The position numbers and the translations under genes are program-made. From contig JAQWFM010000008.1 in the NCBI GenBank assembly GCA_028704415.1, positions 1 to 54,314 on the forward strand: DNA of 54,314 nucleotides, read 5' to 3'. How positions within the stretch are numbered: position 1 is the first letter of the stretch; each line of letters starts with the position of its first letter. Of the stretch, positions 40,361 to 49,982 are shown in pieces. The DNA is from Oscillospiraceae bacterium (GTDB lineage: Bacteria; Bacillota; Clostridia; Saccharofermentanales; Fastidiosipilaceae). The notes beneath the pieces were generated by a model. That model saw only the letters and a program-made list of their open reading frames with translations, made no database searches and had not been told where the DNA came from.

Positions 40361-43300
40361 TTGCGCATCATATATGGTCCGGATTCGTCGGCTTTAGCCC
40401 AGGCGGTCGTTGAGGCGGTTATCCGACAAACCAAAGACTGGCCGGAGCGCAGAGCGTTGGTTTTGGTCCCGGAAGACCGCAAATTGAGTTTTGAACAGCA
40501 GTTTTTAGCCCGCCAGCCTCAGACAGGCTTGTTTATGACGGAGGTGCTGAGCTTTACCCGTCTGGCCTTCAGGCTGGCAGACGCTGTCAAGGCAACCGGT
40601 AAGCTTGCGCCCTCAGCAACTGAGCAGCTGTTGTTGCTCAGCGCCATTTTGAATGGTCACGAAGCGGACTTCCCAATCTTAGGCCGCCTGTCGCAGCGGC
40701 CGGCATATTTTCAGGAACTGCAAAATCTGCTGGGCTTTTTGCAACGATATGATGTCACCTCAAGCGACCTGGAAACCGCTCAGCTGGCCCGGGACCAATT
40801 GCCGCAAAGCCTGAGAGCCAAATGCCGTGATTTAGCCTTACTCCAGCGGCGCTACCAGGAAAGCCTGCAGCGGTTAGGCTTGGCTGAACCGGGTCAGGCA
40901 CTGAATGAACTGGGCCGGTTGCTGGAACAATATGCTACCGGGCAATTAGACCCGCTGCTATCCCAGCAGCTATCGTTCTTGGAACAGCTTTCCGTATGGG
41001 TGTGCGGTTTTGGTGAGTTGCGCGATTTTACGCCTCAGGAATACCGGATTCTGGCCTGGCTGGAAAAGTTAAGTGATCAGTTAAATGTGACTGTTTTGAC
41101 CGACCAGCTCCCTAATACCGCGGCGACGCTAAGTCTGACGGATCCGGCCTTCTATTTTGGCGCGCTGACCGGCCGCCATCTGGCTCAGAATTATAAAATC
41201 AGCCAGACGGTCTACGCCGCGCCGGCCGTAAGGCCTGGCCCCTCCCTGAAATCCGGCTTAACAATGGCCCCGTTTGCGGGGCTGCAGGCGCCCCAAAGAC
41301 GGGAAGAACTCCGTGCCGTACTGGCCCAGATCAAAAGTCTGGTATTGCAGCAGCGCTGCCGCTACAAAGATATTGGTTTATATCTGGCTGCTCCCCAGGC
41401 TTATTTACCTTACCTGCAGGCAGAACTGGCTGCCTATAAAATCCCGGCCTTTTTGGACCAGCCCCGGCATCCGGAGCAGTCTGCTATCATCCGCCTGCTT
41501 TTAGCGTTGATCGATCTGGCCCAGTACAATTGGCAGTCTGACGCGGTGATGGCCTTATTGCACAGCGGTGTGCTGGCCCAGGTTCAGCGCGAAAAAGCGG
41601 ATGATTTTGAGAATTTTATGCTGGCGCATGGCCTGGATCATGAGCTGCTATTTCACGATCCGGCTTATGAAGACTGTTCAGAGCTCTTGCTGCTGCGTCG
41701 GCAGACCCTGGATCCGCTAAAACCCGGTATTCAGGCTCTGCGCCGGGCTGCGACCGTACAGGATAAGACCGCCTGTATCAGGCAGCTTTTGGCTGAACTG
41801 GATGCGGAAACCTGGTGCCGGGAGTTGGTCTTAAACCTGCGCCGGCAGGGTGAATCGGATCTGGCCGTAACCCAGGCTCAGGCCTGGCAAAGCTTAGGCC
41901 GGATTTTAACTCAACTGGAAACTATTCTGCCGCAGCAACCGTTAAGTCTGGCGGCCTTTACTGAGCTGATCTTAACCGTACTGGCAGCAGAATTGACGAC
42001 AATTATTCCGACGGAGCTTGATCAGGTGGTGATCGGGCAGGGGCGTCGTTTTATGGGGCAATCGTTTGCCTGTCTGTTTATTGTAGGCGCTGACCGGCAG
42101 TCCTTTCCGGCTCAGGCCGCGCCCGGCGCGCTGCTGAAAGGCGAAGAGACCAAACTGCTTTCCAGGGTCCTGCAGCGTCCGCTGCCCAGCCTGGAACAGA
42201 CCAGGCCGCAGGAAGACCGGGTGCTGGAACTGCAGCTGCAGCTGGCTGCTCGGCAGCGGTTATTCATTTCCTGGACGGGCGAAACCGCTGATATGTGTGC
42301 TTTGTTGCAGCGGTTATATGCCCTGAGCCCCGGGCAGCCGCTGACGCAGCTGTCGGCGGCGGCCGAATCACCGGATGATCTGCGCTTAATGTCTGAAGCG
42401 GTCTTGCGCTACCGTCTGCTGCTGCGGCAAAGCAGCAAGCGCCCGGCGCGGCCTTCCGCGCGGCTGTCTGACCTGCCGGCCAGGCTGGGGGAGGCTGAAA
42501 AGGGCGTCACGGCGGAGAGCCAGACTTACTGGGACTGCTTAAAGGCTGCTTTGTCCAGACAGCAGCAAAACAGCCGCAGCCAGGCGGCTCAGGCCAAGTC
42601 CCGGCCTGAGCCTGAATATGCCGGAGTTTTTCCCGGCGCTGAGATTCAGTTGCCGCCTGCCTTGATGACGGCATACTGGCGCGGCGGCTTGCTGCTGTCC
42701 GTGTCCCAATTGGAGCAGTATGCGGCTTGTCCCTTTGCCTATTTTGCGCGCTACATCCTGCAGGCTAAGGAGCGAGATCTGTTTGAACCTGCCGCTCCGG
42801 ACCGCGGCAGCGCGCTCCATGCCATGCTGGAGATCAGTTATTCGTATCTGGAGGACCTGCTGAGACAAGCCGCGCAGGATCAGGAGAGTTCCCCGGCCGC
42901 GGTTTGGCAGCGCTTTTTAGCTTCGCCCTATGCTGATCCGGAAGAATTGTATCGCCTGGCTTTGGCCAGACAGCAACAGCTGCGGCGCTTTGACGCGCCC
43001 GGTTACCGCTTAGCCCGGGGCCATTTGCTCAAAAAAACGGCCAGCCTGATTTTTCCGCTGACCTGGCAGCTGGCTCAAGCCTCCTCGTTTGTGCCGCTAT
43101 ATTCTGAATGGCAGTTTGGTCTGGGAAAAGCCGATGCCGCACCGGCTTACGAGTTATGGCTGAACGATCATCAGAAGCTGCGTTTAGGCGGCAGCATTGA
43201 CCGGGTCGATGCGGATTTTGCCCAGGGTCGTTTTCAAATCTGGGATTACAAAACCGGGGCGGTTACGGTCAATTATGAGGATTTGTACGGCGGAACTAAT

Positions 43301-43852
43301 TTGCAGCTGCTGACCTATCTGGATGCCTTTGCCAACCAGCGGTCGGCGGGCGCCGGGTATCCTTTGCAGACCGGGGCAGGAGAGCAGCCCGCCGTGAAAC
43401 TGCAGCCTTATGATGCGGCCTACTTGCCGGTCAGGCCTATCAATATCTCGCATCCTTTTGAACCCAGCGCGGATCCCAGGGAGATCTTTAGGGAAAGTCT
43501 GCATAAAGCTTTCAAAGCTTCCGCTATTTCCTTGCCACCGGATGAGTTACAGCGCCTGTTGATGCATAACCGCCAAAATCTACGGCAGCTGGGCCGGCAA
43601 TTGATCTCCGGCTCTTATGAGGTCAGACCTGATACGGCAGGAAAAACGACTTCGCCTTGTGTTTACTGTGCCTATCGCTCCAGCTGCGGTATGGAGAGCG
43701 GGATTACCTTTGATAAGCGACCGGAACGGCTATTGCCGGAGTATGATGCCGATGGGCAAAAGCTCAGCAAAAGCAAGGATCGGCTTTTAGCGGCACTCCG
43801 GGCCGAAGACGGCAACCAGCCAGAACCAGCCGGAAAGGATGACAGGCTATGA
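40361..43852 (+). CDS. addB: ATP-dependent nuclease subunit B (AddB/RexB)
   Basis: 1163 aa. Partner of AddA in double-strand break processing. The C-terminal nuclease domain is clear: SQLEQYAACPFAYFARYIL, then GSIDRVDADFAQ with WDYKTGAV, and the cysteine cluster CVYCAYRSSC that with the earlier Cys binds [4Fe-4S]. The N-terminal helicase-like half keeps VLVPEDRKLSFEQQFL and FTRLAFRL, but the Walker A site reads YGPDSSALAQAV without GKS/T, as in RexB of streptococci. Start: TTG 40361 (AAAGGAG 7 bases upstream); GTG 40352 overlaps the site. It overlaps addA by ATGA. Confidence 0.9.
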   Translation: MRIIYGPDSSALAQAVVEAVIRQTKDWPERRALVLVPEDRKLSFEQQFLARQPQTGLFMTEVLSFTRLAFRLADAVKATGKLAPSATEQLLLLSAILNGHEADFPILGRLSQRPAYFQELQNLLGFLQRYDVTSSDLETAQLARDQLPQSLRAKCRDLALLQRRYQESLQRLGLAEPGQALNELGRLLEQYATGQLDPLLSQQLSFLEQLSVWVCGFGELRDFTPQEYRILAWLEKLSDQLNVTVLTDQLPNTAATLSLTDPAFYFGALTGRHLAQNYKISQTVYAAPAVRPGPSLKSGLTMAPFAGLQAPQRREELRAVLAQIKSLVLQQRCRYKDIGLYLAAPQAYLPYLQAELAAYKIPAFLDQPRHPEQSAIIRLLLALIDLAQYNWQSDAVMALLHSGVLAQVQREKADDFENFMLAHGLDHELLFHDPAYEDCSELLLLRRQTLDPLKPGIQALRRAATVQDKTACIRQLLAELDAETWCRELVLNLRRQGESDLAVTQAQAWQSLGRILTQLETILPQQPLSLAAFTELILTVLAAELTTIIPTELDQVVIGQGRRFMGQSFACLFIVGADRQSFPAQAAPGALLKGEETKLLSRVLQRPLPSLEQTRPQEDRVLELQLQLAARQRLFISWTGETADMCALLQRLYALSPGQPLTQLSAAAESPDDLRLMSEAVLRYRLLLRQSSKRPARPSARLSDLPARLGEAEKGVTAESQTYWDCLKAALSRQQQNSRSQAAQAKSRPEPEYAGVFPGAEIQLPPALMTAYWRGGLLLSVSQLEQYAACPFAYFARYILQAKERDLFEPAAPDRGSALHAMLEISYSYLEDLLRQAAQDQESSPAAVWQRFLASPYADPEELYRLALARQQQLRRFDAPGYRLARGHLLKKTASLIFPLTWQLAQASSFVPLYSEWQFGLGKADAAPAYELWLNDHQKLRLGGSIDRVDADFAQGRFQIWDYKTGAVTVNYEDLYGGTNLQLLTYLDAFANQRSAGAGYPLQTGAGEQPAVKLQPYDAAYLPVRPINISHPFEPSADPREIFRESLHKAFKASAISLPPDELQRLLMHNRQNLRQLGRQLISGSYEVRPDTAGKTTSPCVYCAYRSSCGMESGITFDKRPERLLPEYDADGQKLSKSKDRLLAALRAEDGNQPEPAGKDDRL

Positions 43853-46800
43853 AGTTTACCGCGGAGCAACAGCGCGTGATTGCCGCGCCGCGCGAGGACA
43901 TTTTGGTGCAGGCCGCAGCCGGATCAGGCAAAACTTCTGTCATGGTTCAGCGCCTGGTCCAGCGAATGGCGCAAGGAGTGCTGACGGCTGATCATATGCT
44001 GGTGCTGACTTTTACCGATGCCGCCAGCAGCAGTATGAAACGTAAAATTGAACAGCAGCTGCAGGAAGCGGCCGCGGCCGCGCCGGCCGGGCCGGGCCGG
44101 GAGCAATTACAGCGGCAGCAATTGCTGCTGCCTTACGCGGCGATCTCCACCATTCATGCTTTCTGTCTGAGTCTGGTCAGGCAGCAAGCTTATTTGTTGC
44201 CGCAGACAGGTGATTTGCTGCCGCGCTTTGATGCCAAAACCCGTACGGCTGACGCAATGGAAAGCGCGGATTTGCTGGAAGAGGCGGCCGCTGAAGTCCT
44301 TGATCAGGCTTACCGCCGGCTGGAGGCCGCCGAAGCCAATGCTGCGCGGAGCGACATAACCGCCCCTGAGGCGGAGGTGAATGACCATCTCTATGCCTTT
44401 ATTGAGCAATATCAACGGGGGAATGATGACCGCTCGTTAAGTGATATCATCTGCCAGACTTACGAGTTCCTGCGCACCTTGCCTGATTATCGGGACTGGC
44501 TGCAGAACGCGATTCAGTCCTATGAACAGGCCTGTGCAGATTTTGACCATAGTCAGGCCTCAGACTGGTTGAAGCGGCAGCTTGCGTTGAACCTGGATGA
44601 ATTGGCGAGCCAGGCGGAGGAACTGCAAGCGGTGCTGGCTGACCCGGATACCAGGCTTAAAACGCCCAAAAATAAAAAGGATCTGCAGACGGAGGCAGAT
44701 AATCAACTGATGCTGGCCCAGATCCAGCATTGCCTGACCGCCTTGCTGCAGTTAAGGCTGCGGCTTCAGTCTGAGCCCCTGCCTGACTGGGATCAGATTC
44801 ATCAGGCTGGGCTGGCTCTTAGTTTGCCCCGAGTGGATGCGAGAGGAAAAAACCAGGGGAAACTCTTTTTATCGGCTGCGGTGAATGGGATTCTAGGTCG
44901 TTTGCTGCGGCAGCTTAATGGCCGGTTTCCCGGCGATGCCTCAAGCAACAGTAAACTGGAGGACGCCCTTCCGATCTTTCATCTGGACTGTCAGAAAATT
45001 CAGGCAGATCTTAAACTGGGCCTTCCTGCGCTGCTCGGGCTGGGTTATTTACTGCAGCAGACGGATAAAGCCTACAACCGCCTGAAGACCAGAGCCAGGG
45101 TGATTGATTTTGCTGATTTTGAACATTTGGCCTTGTGGCTGTTGCGGCAGCCGGAAGTCAGGCAGACTTGTCTGGCGCAATACCAGGAGATTTACATTGA
45201 TGAGTTTCAGGATACCTCCAGTATCCAGAATGCGATCTTGTCCCTGCTGGATCAAGGTAACTTATTTGCCGTGGGGGATATCAAACAGAGTATTTACTGG
45301 TTCAGACACGCTAAACCAGCTATATTTTTAGAGCGGGCTGCCTGGCTTAAAACACATCCGGAGGCAGGTAGTCTGCTCCGGCTGCAGCATAATTTTCGCA
45401 GTGAACCACCCATTTTATCAGCGGTTAATCAGCTGTTTGCCGCTCTGATGACCCAGACCAGCTGCGGCTTTGACTATAGCGACGGTCATGAGCTGTGCAC
45501 GTTAAAAACCAGCGACCTGCCGCTGCCGGTCCAGTGTCTGTTAATTAAGCCCGATTTGGGAGACGTCAGGGGAGCCGCTGAACGCCGGGCCCAGGCGGCA
45601 GCCTGCCTGGAAGGGCCCATCCGCGCTTTGCTCAGCCAGGGGGTGGATCCCTCAGACATTGCGATTTTATGCCGCAATAACGACCTGGTCGAAACCACGT
45701 CTGGCGTACTGGCCCAAATGGGCTTGCCGGCGCAGCTGCCTTCTGATAAGGGCTTTATGGAAACGCTGGAGTTGCGGGTCCTGGAGTCTCTGCTTTATTT
45801 GCTGGACAATCAGGCGCAGGATATCCCCCTGCTGTCGGTCTTAACCCAACTGCCGGTGTACGGGGGATACAGTCCGGCCGAGCTGCTGAAAATCAGACTT
45901 CACTGGCTGCAGCAGCCACCGCAGCCTTCGCGGCAGAGCAGCTTTCACGCAGCGGTTGGTTATTATAGGCTGACGGGTACGGATGCTTTACTCCGACAGC
46001 GCTTAACGGCGACTTTTACCTGGCTGGATGAACTGAGACAACAGGCCAGTTATCTGAGTGTCAGCGATCTGATTGACCGTATCTATAAAGACTGCTCGCT
46101 GCCGGAGTATGCCGCCAGTCTGCCGCGGGCAGGTGCCCGCCTGAAAAATCTGAGTTTATTTCAGGAATGGGCCTGGCAGTATCAGCAGCGCCAGCCCCGC
46201 GGGTTGACGTATTTTGCCCGCTACGTCCAGCAGCAGCGCCTCAAAGCCCGTACCCCTCAGCTGTTTGAAGAGAGTAAGCCGGAGCCGGGTCAAATCAGGG
46301 TCATGACATTTCACCGCAGCAAAGGTTTGGAATTCCCTTATGTCTTTTTGTTAGGGTTAGAGCGCAGTTTAAACTTACGGACTGGCTCCTTTTATCTGCT
46401 GGATGAGGACCTGGGGATCGGGCCGACTATCCAGTACCCTGAAACCTTATTGTCCTTCCCTTCGCTGCCGCAGCAGGTCATCCGTCAAAAACATGAATCC
46501 GAGGCTTATGCCGAAGAGATGCGGCTGCTGTATGTCGCCATGACCCGCGCGCAAAAGGGTTTGTTTTTGCTGACGCAGACTGACCAGGCGGCTTTACTGC
46601 CCGAGCGGATCCTGCAAGGGCTGCGTCATTTACCCGGACCGGCAGTAAAGCCCGGGGACATACCCGACTGGATGCGCCTTAATTTGACAAGTTATGCCGA
46701 TATGCTGTTTTTGCCATTGCTGAGTGCTGATCCGGACCTGGCCGGACAATTAGCCCGCTTGGGCGATCGACAAAGCCTGAGCTACGGCAGCTGGCGCTTT

Positions 46801-47883
46801 GTCTCAGTGCAAAGCCAGCTGTCGGCTGCTGCCTATCCGCCGCTGTTCCCCAACCCGACCGCCGGAGATCAGCTTTCCAGTCAGTCTGCTCAGACTGCTG
46901 CTGAATCAGGCCAGCCGAGCCGGGAGGCCCTTTCGGCAGAACCTGCAGCAAACCAGCCGGCTCTCTTGCCTCAGACCTTGCTTGATTCGCCAGATCCTGC
47001 AAAAGTTAAACTGATTGCTGCCAGTTTTGCATACCAATATCCCCATCAGGACGCCACCAGGACTGCGGTTAAATATAGTGTCAGTGAATTAAAACGCCAG
47101 GCGGATGTGGCAGCAGCTAACCTGAGTACGGCAGATCCGCAGCTGAAAGGGCAGGAGGGGGAGCTATACCCGCCGCTTGCGGGGATGACTTTTGAGGTTG
47201 AACCGTGGCCTGAAAGCAGCGCTTTACCTCCCCCGGCTGGCGCCGGAGCCACAAGTAATGCAGCGGCTGAGCAGCGGCTCAGGGGTGATCCCAGAGCGCA
47301 GGGTATCCTGCTGCATAAAGTGTGGCGCTATATTCCGGCAGCCTTAATTCAGACCGCACAGTCAGGCTCTCCGGAATCTCGCCCGAATCTGCTGTCTCAG
47401 GCTATCCGGAGCTACCTGGACCGCTTAAGTCAGCTGCAATTGATTGACGCGGTATCGCGACAGTGGCTTGCCGGTCAGGAGCATGCGTTGGCCGCTTATT
47501 TGCGCTCTGAGCTGGCCGCGCGACTGGCCGCGGTACAGACTGCGGCACAGACTGCGGCCCCGGCCGTTTACCGGGAAATGCCCTTTACGCTGGCAGTTTG
47601 TGCCAGCGAGCTCTTTCCTGAGCGGGTTTATCACGAAAATGAAAATGTATTAGTGCAGGGTATCATTGACTTGTGGTTTGCGGAAGGTGATAACGCGGTG
47701 CTGGTAGACTATAAGACGGACCGGCTGCCGGATAGCCGGGCTCAGGCGGAGGCTTATTTAAGCCAGCGCTACAGCCGGCAGCTGGCCCTGTACAGCCGGG
47801 CGATAGAAGGCGGCAGCGGTAAAACGGTTAAAGAAAAACTGATTTGGTCAATCAGCCGGGGGGAGGCCTTCCGACTGCCCTGA
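43849..47883 (+). CDS. addA: ATP-dependent helicase/nuclease subunit A (AddA)
   Basis: 1344 aa. UvrD-like helicase and nuclease. It shows the Q-motif FTAEQQRVIAAP, Walker A AAAGSGKTS (residues 22-30), LVLTFTDAASSSMKRKI, ISTIHAFCLSLVR, Walker B YIDEFQDTS, GDIKQSIYWFRHA, MTFHRSKGLEFPYVFL and LYVAMTRAQKGLFL. The C-terminal nuclease has GIIDLWFAEGDNAVLVDYKTD. A low-complexity Ser/Ala/Gln/Pro linker (about 1000-1050) separates the parts. The last 36 bases overlap the 3' end of the converging tadA. Confidence 0.95.
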   Translation: MKFTAEQQRVIAAPREDILVQAAAGSGKTSVMVQRLVQRMAQGVLTADHMLVLTFTDAASSSMKRKIEQQLQEAAAAAPAGPGREQLQRQQLLLPYAAISTIHAFCLSLVRQQAYLLPQTGDLLPRFDAKTRTADAMESADLLEEAAAEVLDQAYRRLEAAEANAARSDITAPEAEVNDHLYAFIEQYQRGNDDRSLSDIICQTYEFLRTLPDYRDWLQNAIQSYEQACADFDHSQASDWLKRQLALNLDELASQAEELQAVLADPDTRLKTPKNKKDLQTEADNQLMLAQIQHCLTALLQLRLRLQSEPLPDWDQIHQAGLALSLPRVDARGKNQGKLFLSAAVNGILGRLLRQLNGRFPGDASSNSKLEDALPIFHLDCQKIQADLKLGLPALLGLGYLLQQTDKAYNRLKTRARVIDFADFEHLALWLLRQPEVRQTCLAQYQEIYIDEFQDTSSIQNAILSLLDQGNLFAVGDIKQSIYWFRHAKPAIFLERAAWLKTHPEAGSLLRLQHNFRSEPPILSAVNQLFAALMTQTSCGFDYSDGHELCTLKTSDLPLPVQCLLIKPDLGDVRGAAERRAQAAACLEGPIRALLSQGVDPSDIAILCRNNDLVETTSGVLAQMGLPAQLPSDKGFMETLELRVLESLLYLLDNQAQDIPLLSVLTQLPVYGGYSPAELLKIRLHWLQQPPQPSRQSSFHAAVGYYRLTGTDALLRQRLTATFTWLDELRQQASYLSVSDLIDRIYKDCSLPEYAASLPRAGARLKNLSLFQEWAWQYQQRQPRGLTYFARYVQQQRLKARTPQLFEESKPEPGQIRVMTFHRSKGLEFPYVFLLGLERSLNLRTGSFYLLDEDLGIGPTIQYPETLLSFPSLPQQVIRQKHESEAYAEEMRLLYVAMTRAQKGLFLLTQTDQAALLPERILQGLRHLPGPAVKPGDIPDWMRLNLTSYADMLFLPLLSADPDLAGQLARLGDRQSLSYGSWRFVSVQSQLSAAAYPPLFPNPTAGDQLSSQSAQTAAESGQPSREALSAEPAANQPALLPQTLLDSPDPAKVKLIAASFAYQYPHQDATRTAVKYSVSELKRQADVAAANLSTADPQLKGQEGELYPPLAGMTFEVEPWPESSALPPPAGAGATSNAAAEQRLRGDPRAQGILLHKVWRYIPAALIQTAQSGSPESRPNLLSQAIRSYLDRLSQLQLIDAVSRQWLAGQEHALAAYLRSELAARLAAVQTAAQTAAPAVYREMPFTLAVCASELFPERVYHENENVLVQGIIDLWFAEGDNAVLVDYKTDRLPDSRAQAEAYLSQRYSRQLALYSRAIEGGSGKTVKEKLIWSISRGEAFRLP

Positions 47884-48471
47884 AACCCCGGCGGTCAGAT
47901 CCGTGGATTGATAGGCCCCTGCTTCTGCCTGCTGCCGGCGGCAGCCGCGGCCGCCGCCGGCCTGTAGCTCCCGTACCTTATTGCGCTGGCGCAGGGTGCG
48001 GAAAAAATCTTGCAGCAGCTGCCCTGCTTCAGCTTGCAGCACCCCACCGGTCCAGTATACCTGGTGATTGAGCCGGTGGTCGTCAAAAAAATGCCCCTGG
48101 GAGCAGACTGCGCCGCTTTTGGGATCATACGCGGCAAAGACTACTTCGTGGACGCGTGCCTGCTGTAACGCTGAGGCACACATAAAACATGGTTCCAGTG
48201 TGACAAAAAGACTGCAGTCACTTAACCGCCAGGACCGGCGCCTGCGGTTAGCCGCACGCAAAGCCAGTAATTCCGCATGGGCGGTGACGTCCTGATCCAG
48301 TTCACGGCGGTTATAGCCAAGCCCGGCTATCTGCCCGTCATGACTGACCAGGACAGCGCCGATAGGTACCTCTCCCAGGCTGGCCGCCAGCCTGGCCTGC
48401 TGCAGGGCTACCTGCATCCACTCCAGCTTTTCTTCCGGGGTAAAAAAGTCCGGCGGTAAGCTTGCAGACAT
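47848..48471 (-). CDS. tadA: tRNA-specific adenosine deaminase
   Basis: 207 aa. Makes inosine at the wobble base (A34) of tRNA-Arg. Zinc ligands are H65 (TAHAELLAL, with catalytic E67) and C95/C98 (LEPCFMCASAL). GEVPIGAVLV and PKSGAV are typical. The family usually ends near FFRTLRQRNK (about residue 165). Here about 40 extra residues, Gly/Gln/Ala-rich, run on into the convergent addA end. It is 13 bases downstream of galK on the same strand, so probably co-transcribed. Confidence 0.92.
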   Translation of the reverse strand: MSASLPPDFFTPEEKLEWMQVALQQARLAASLGEVPIGAVLVSHDGQIAGLGYNRRELDQDVTAHAELLALRAANRRRRSWRLSDCSLFVTLEPCFMCASALQQARVHEVVFAAYDPKSGAVCSQGHFFDDHRLNHQVYWTGGVLQAEAGQLLQDFFRTLRQRNKVRELQAGGGRGCRRQQAEAGAYQSTDLTAGVSGQSEGLPPAD

Positions 48472-48484
48472 ATGCAGCCTTGCC

Positions 48485-49780
48485 TTAACCGACTGCAGAG
48501 CCAGGTCTGGTTTCAGGCGTGTAAGTTCGGGTGCCGCAGGGGCGAATGCCTACTTCCATGACATTTGCTTCCCCAAAGACCCGGCGCATGCCGTTCAGGT
48601 AGTCTGCCTTCAGCGCCAGGGGGACAAAAGCCTGAATGGTGCCGGCAAAACCGCCCCCATGTACCCGGAAGTAACCCTGGCTGCCCAGCAGATGCTCTGA
48701 ATATGCCAGCGCCATGGTGACCGGCTGGTCATGATCACTGCGGCTGCTGGTGACGTTTTGCAGCAGTCTCCAACTGCTCAGGCCGGACGCGCGCAAAATG
48801 TTCAGGAAAGCCTGGATGTTATGGGCTTCCAGCGCCCGCCCCGCCGCCAGGACCCGCTGATCTTCGTCAAAAAAATGCATCGCCCGCAGTACGGCCCGGT
48901 CGCCTAAAGACTGGCGCAGCGCTGGCAGTTCCCGGTAGAAAACCTGAGGATCAACCTGCTGTAAAACCTCTTGGCCCAGAGCCTGAGCGACTGCTTTCAT
49001 CTCTCGCGGAATCGCGGCATACTCATCAGTGAGATCGGCATGGCTGCCGCCGGTTTTGGTGATGATCATGCTGTAGCCGGAGTCGGCAAAATCCAGCGGC
49101 ACCCGGGTGACCTGAGCTTTTTCAGGGTCTGCAAAATCAATGGCAATAAAACCGCCTACAGCGCAGCCACACTGATCCATCAAGCCGGAAGGTTTGCCGA
49201 AAAACCGGTTTTCCGCAAATTGAGAGATACGTGCCAGCTCTACGGCATCAAAGCGACTCTGGTTATATAAGGTATTGAGAATTGCCGCATTGAGGACCTC
49301 AAAAGCGGCTGAAGATGACAGGCCACTGCCAGCCGGGACATTGCTCATGGTGTAGGCGTGATAGCCGCCGATTTGAGCACCGCGGTCACGGAAAGCCCGG
49401 GCTACGCCGCGGATCAGCGCGGCAGAATGCTCGCGTTCCGCGGCCTGAGGTTCCAGAATATTCAGATCAATGTGATCGGCTTTATCATATCCGTATGATT
49501 TTAGAATAACTTCAGGCTTATTTACCGGCACCACAGCTGCGATAATATCCATATTGACTGAAGCACACAAAACATGGCCGTGCTGGTGATCTGTATGGTT
49601 GCCCATAATCTCAGTCCGGCCCGGCGTGCTGAAAAAAAACGGCTCCGGATCTGCCGGAAAATAAGCGGCAAATTGCTCTTTTAACAATTGGTAGCGCTGC
49701 AATTGTTCAGTGCTTAAAGCTTCACCATAAAGATCCTTTATGTAGGTAAGAAATGCTGGGGTTACTGACTGCGCACTCAT
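48485..49780 (-). CDS. galK: Galactokinase
   Basis: 431 aa. GHMP kinase phosphorylating galactose at C1. It shows the galactokinase signature GRTEIMGNHTDHQHGHVL, the ATP loop NVPAGSGLSSSAAFEVL and the third motif VHGGGFAGTIQAF. Start: ATG 49780 after GGAGGATAAACGC; the longer frame to 50011 runs through the divergent gene's leader and is not credible. No other Leloir gene (galT, galE) is near; tadA follows on the same transcript. Confidence 0.93.
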   Translation of the reverse strand: MSAQSVTPAFLTYIKDLYGEALSTEQLQRYQLLKEQFAAYFPADPEPFFFSTPGRTEIMGNHTDHQHGHVLCASVNMDIIAAVVPVNKPEVILKSYGYDKADHIDLNILEPQAAEREHSAALIRGVARAFRDRGAQIGGYHAYTMSNVPAGSGLSSSAAFEVLNAAILNTLYNQSRFDAVELARISQFAENRFFGKPSGLMDQCGCAVGGFIAIDFADPEKAQVTRVPLDFADSGYSMIITKTGGSHADLTDEYAAIPREMKAVAQALGQEVLQQVDPQVFYRELPALRQSLGDRAVLRAMHFFDEDQRVLAAGRALEAHNIQAFLNILRASGLSSWRLLQNVTSSRSDHDQPVTMALAYSEHLLGSQGYFRVHGGGFAGTIQAFVPLALKADYLNGMRRVFGEANVMEVGIRPCGTRTYTPETRPGSAVG

Positions 49781-49847
49781 GCGTTTATCCTCCGTAGACT
49801 GTAAGATTAAAACTGCCTGAGCTGGTTTGCGCCAGACAGTTGCTTCA

Positions 49848-49876
49848 TTGCACACCTGCATATTATCGCTTATAAT
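49848..49876 (+). promoter_or_regulatory. Strong promoter of the zinc-ribbon protein
   Basis: TTGCAC (49848-49853), 17-base spacer, TATAAT (49871-49876), leaving a leader of about 100 bases. I see no clear galK promoter on the other strand. Confidence 0.75.
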
Positions 49877-49982
49877 GTCGCTGTTACGCAAGGCTTCTGA
49901 TGTTGCAGTCTTAGTGAGATCAAGTGAAGTAACCGGTAACAAGCCCGGATTTATGAATATATTTAGAGGAGCGAGTGGATTA

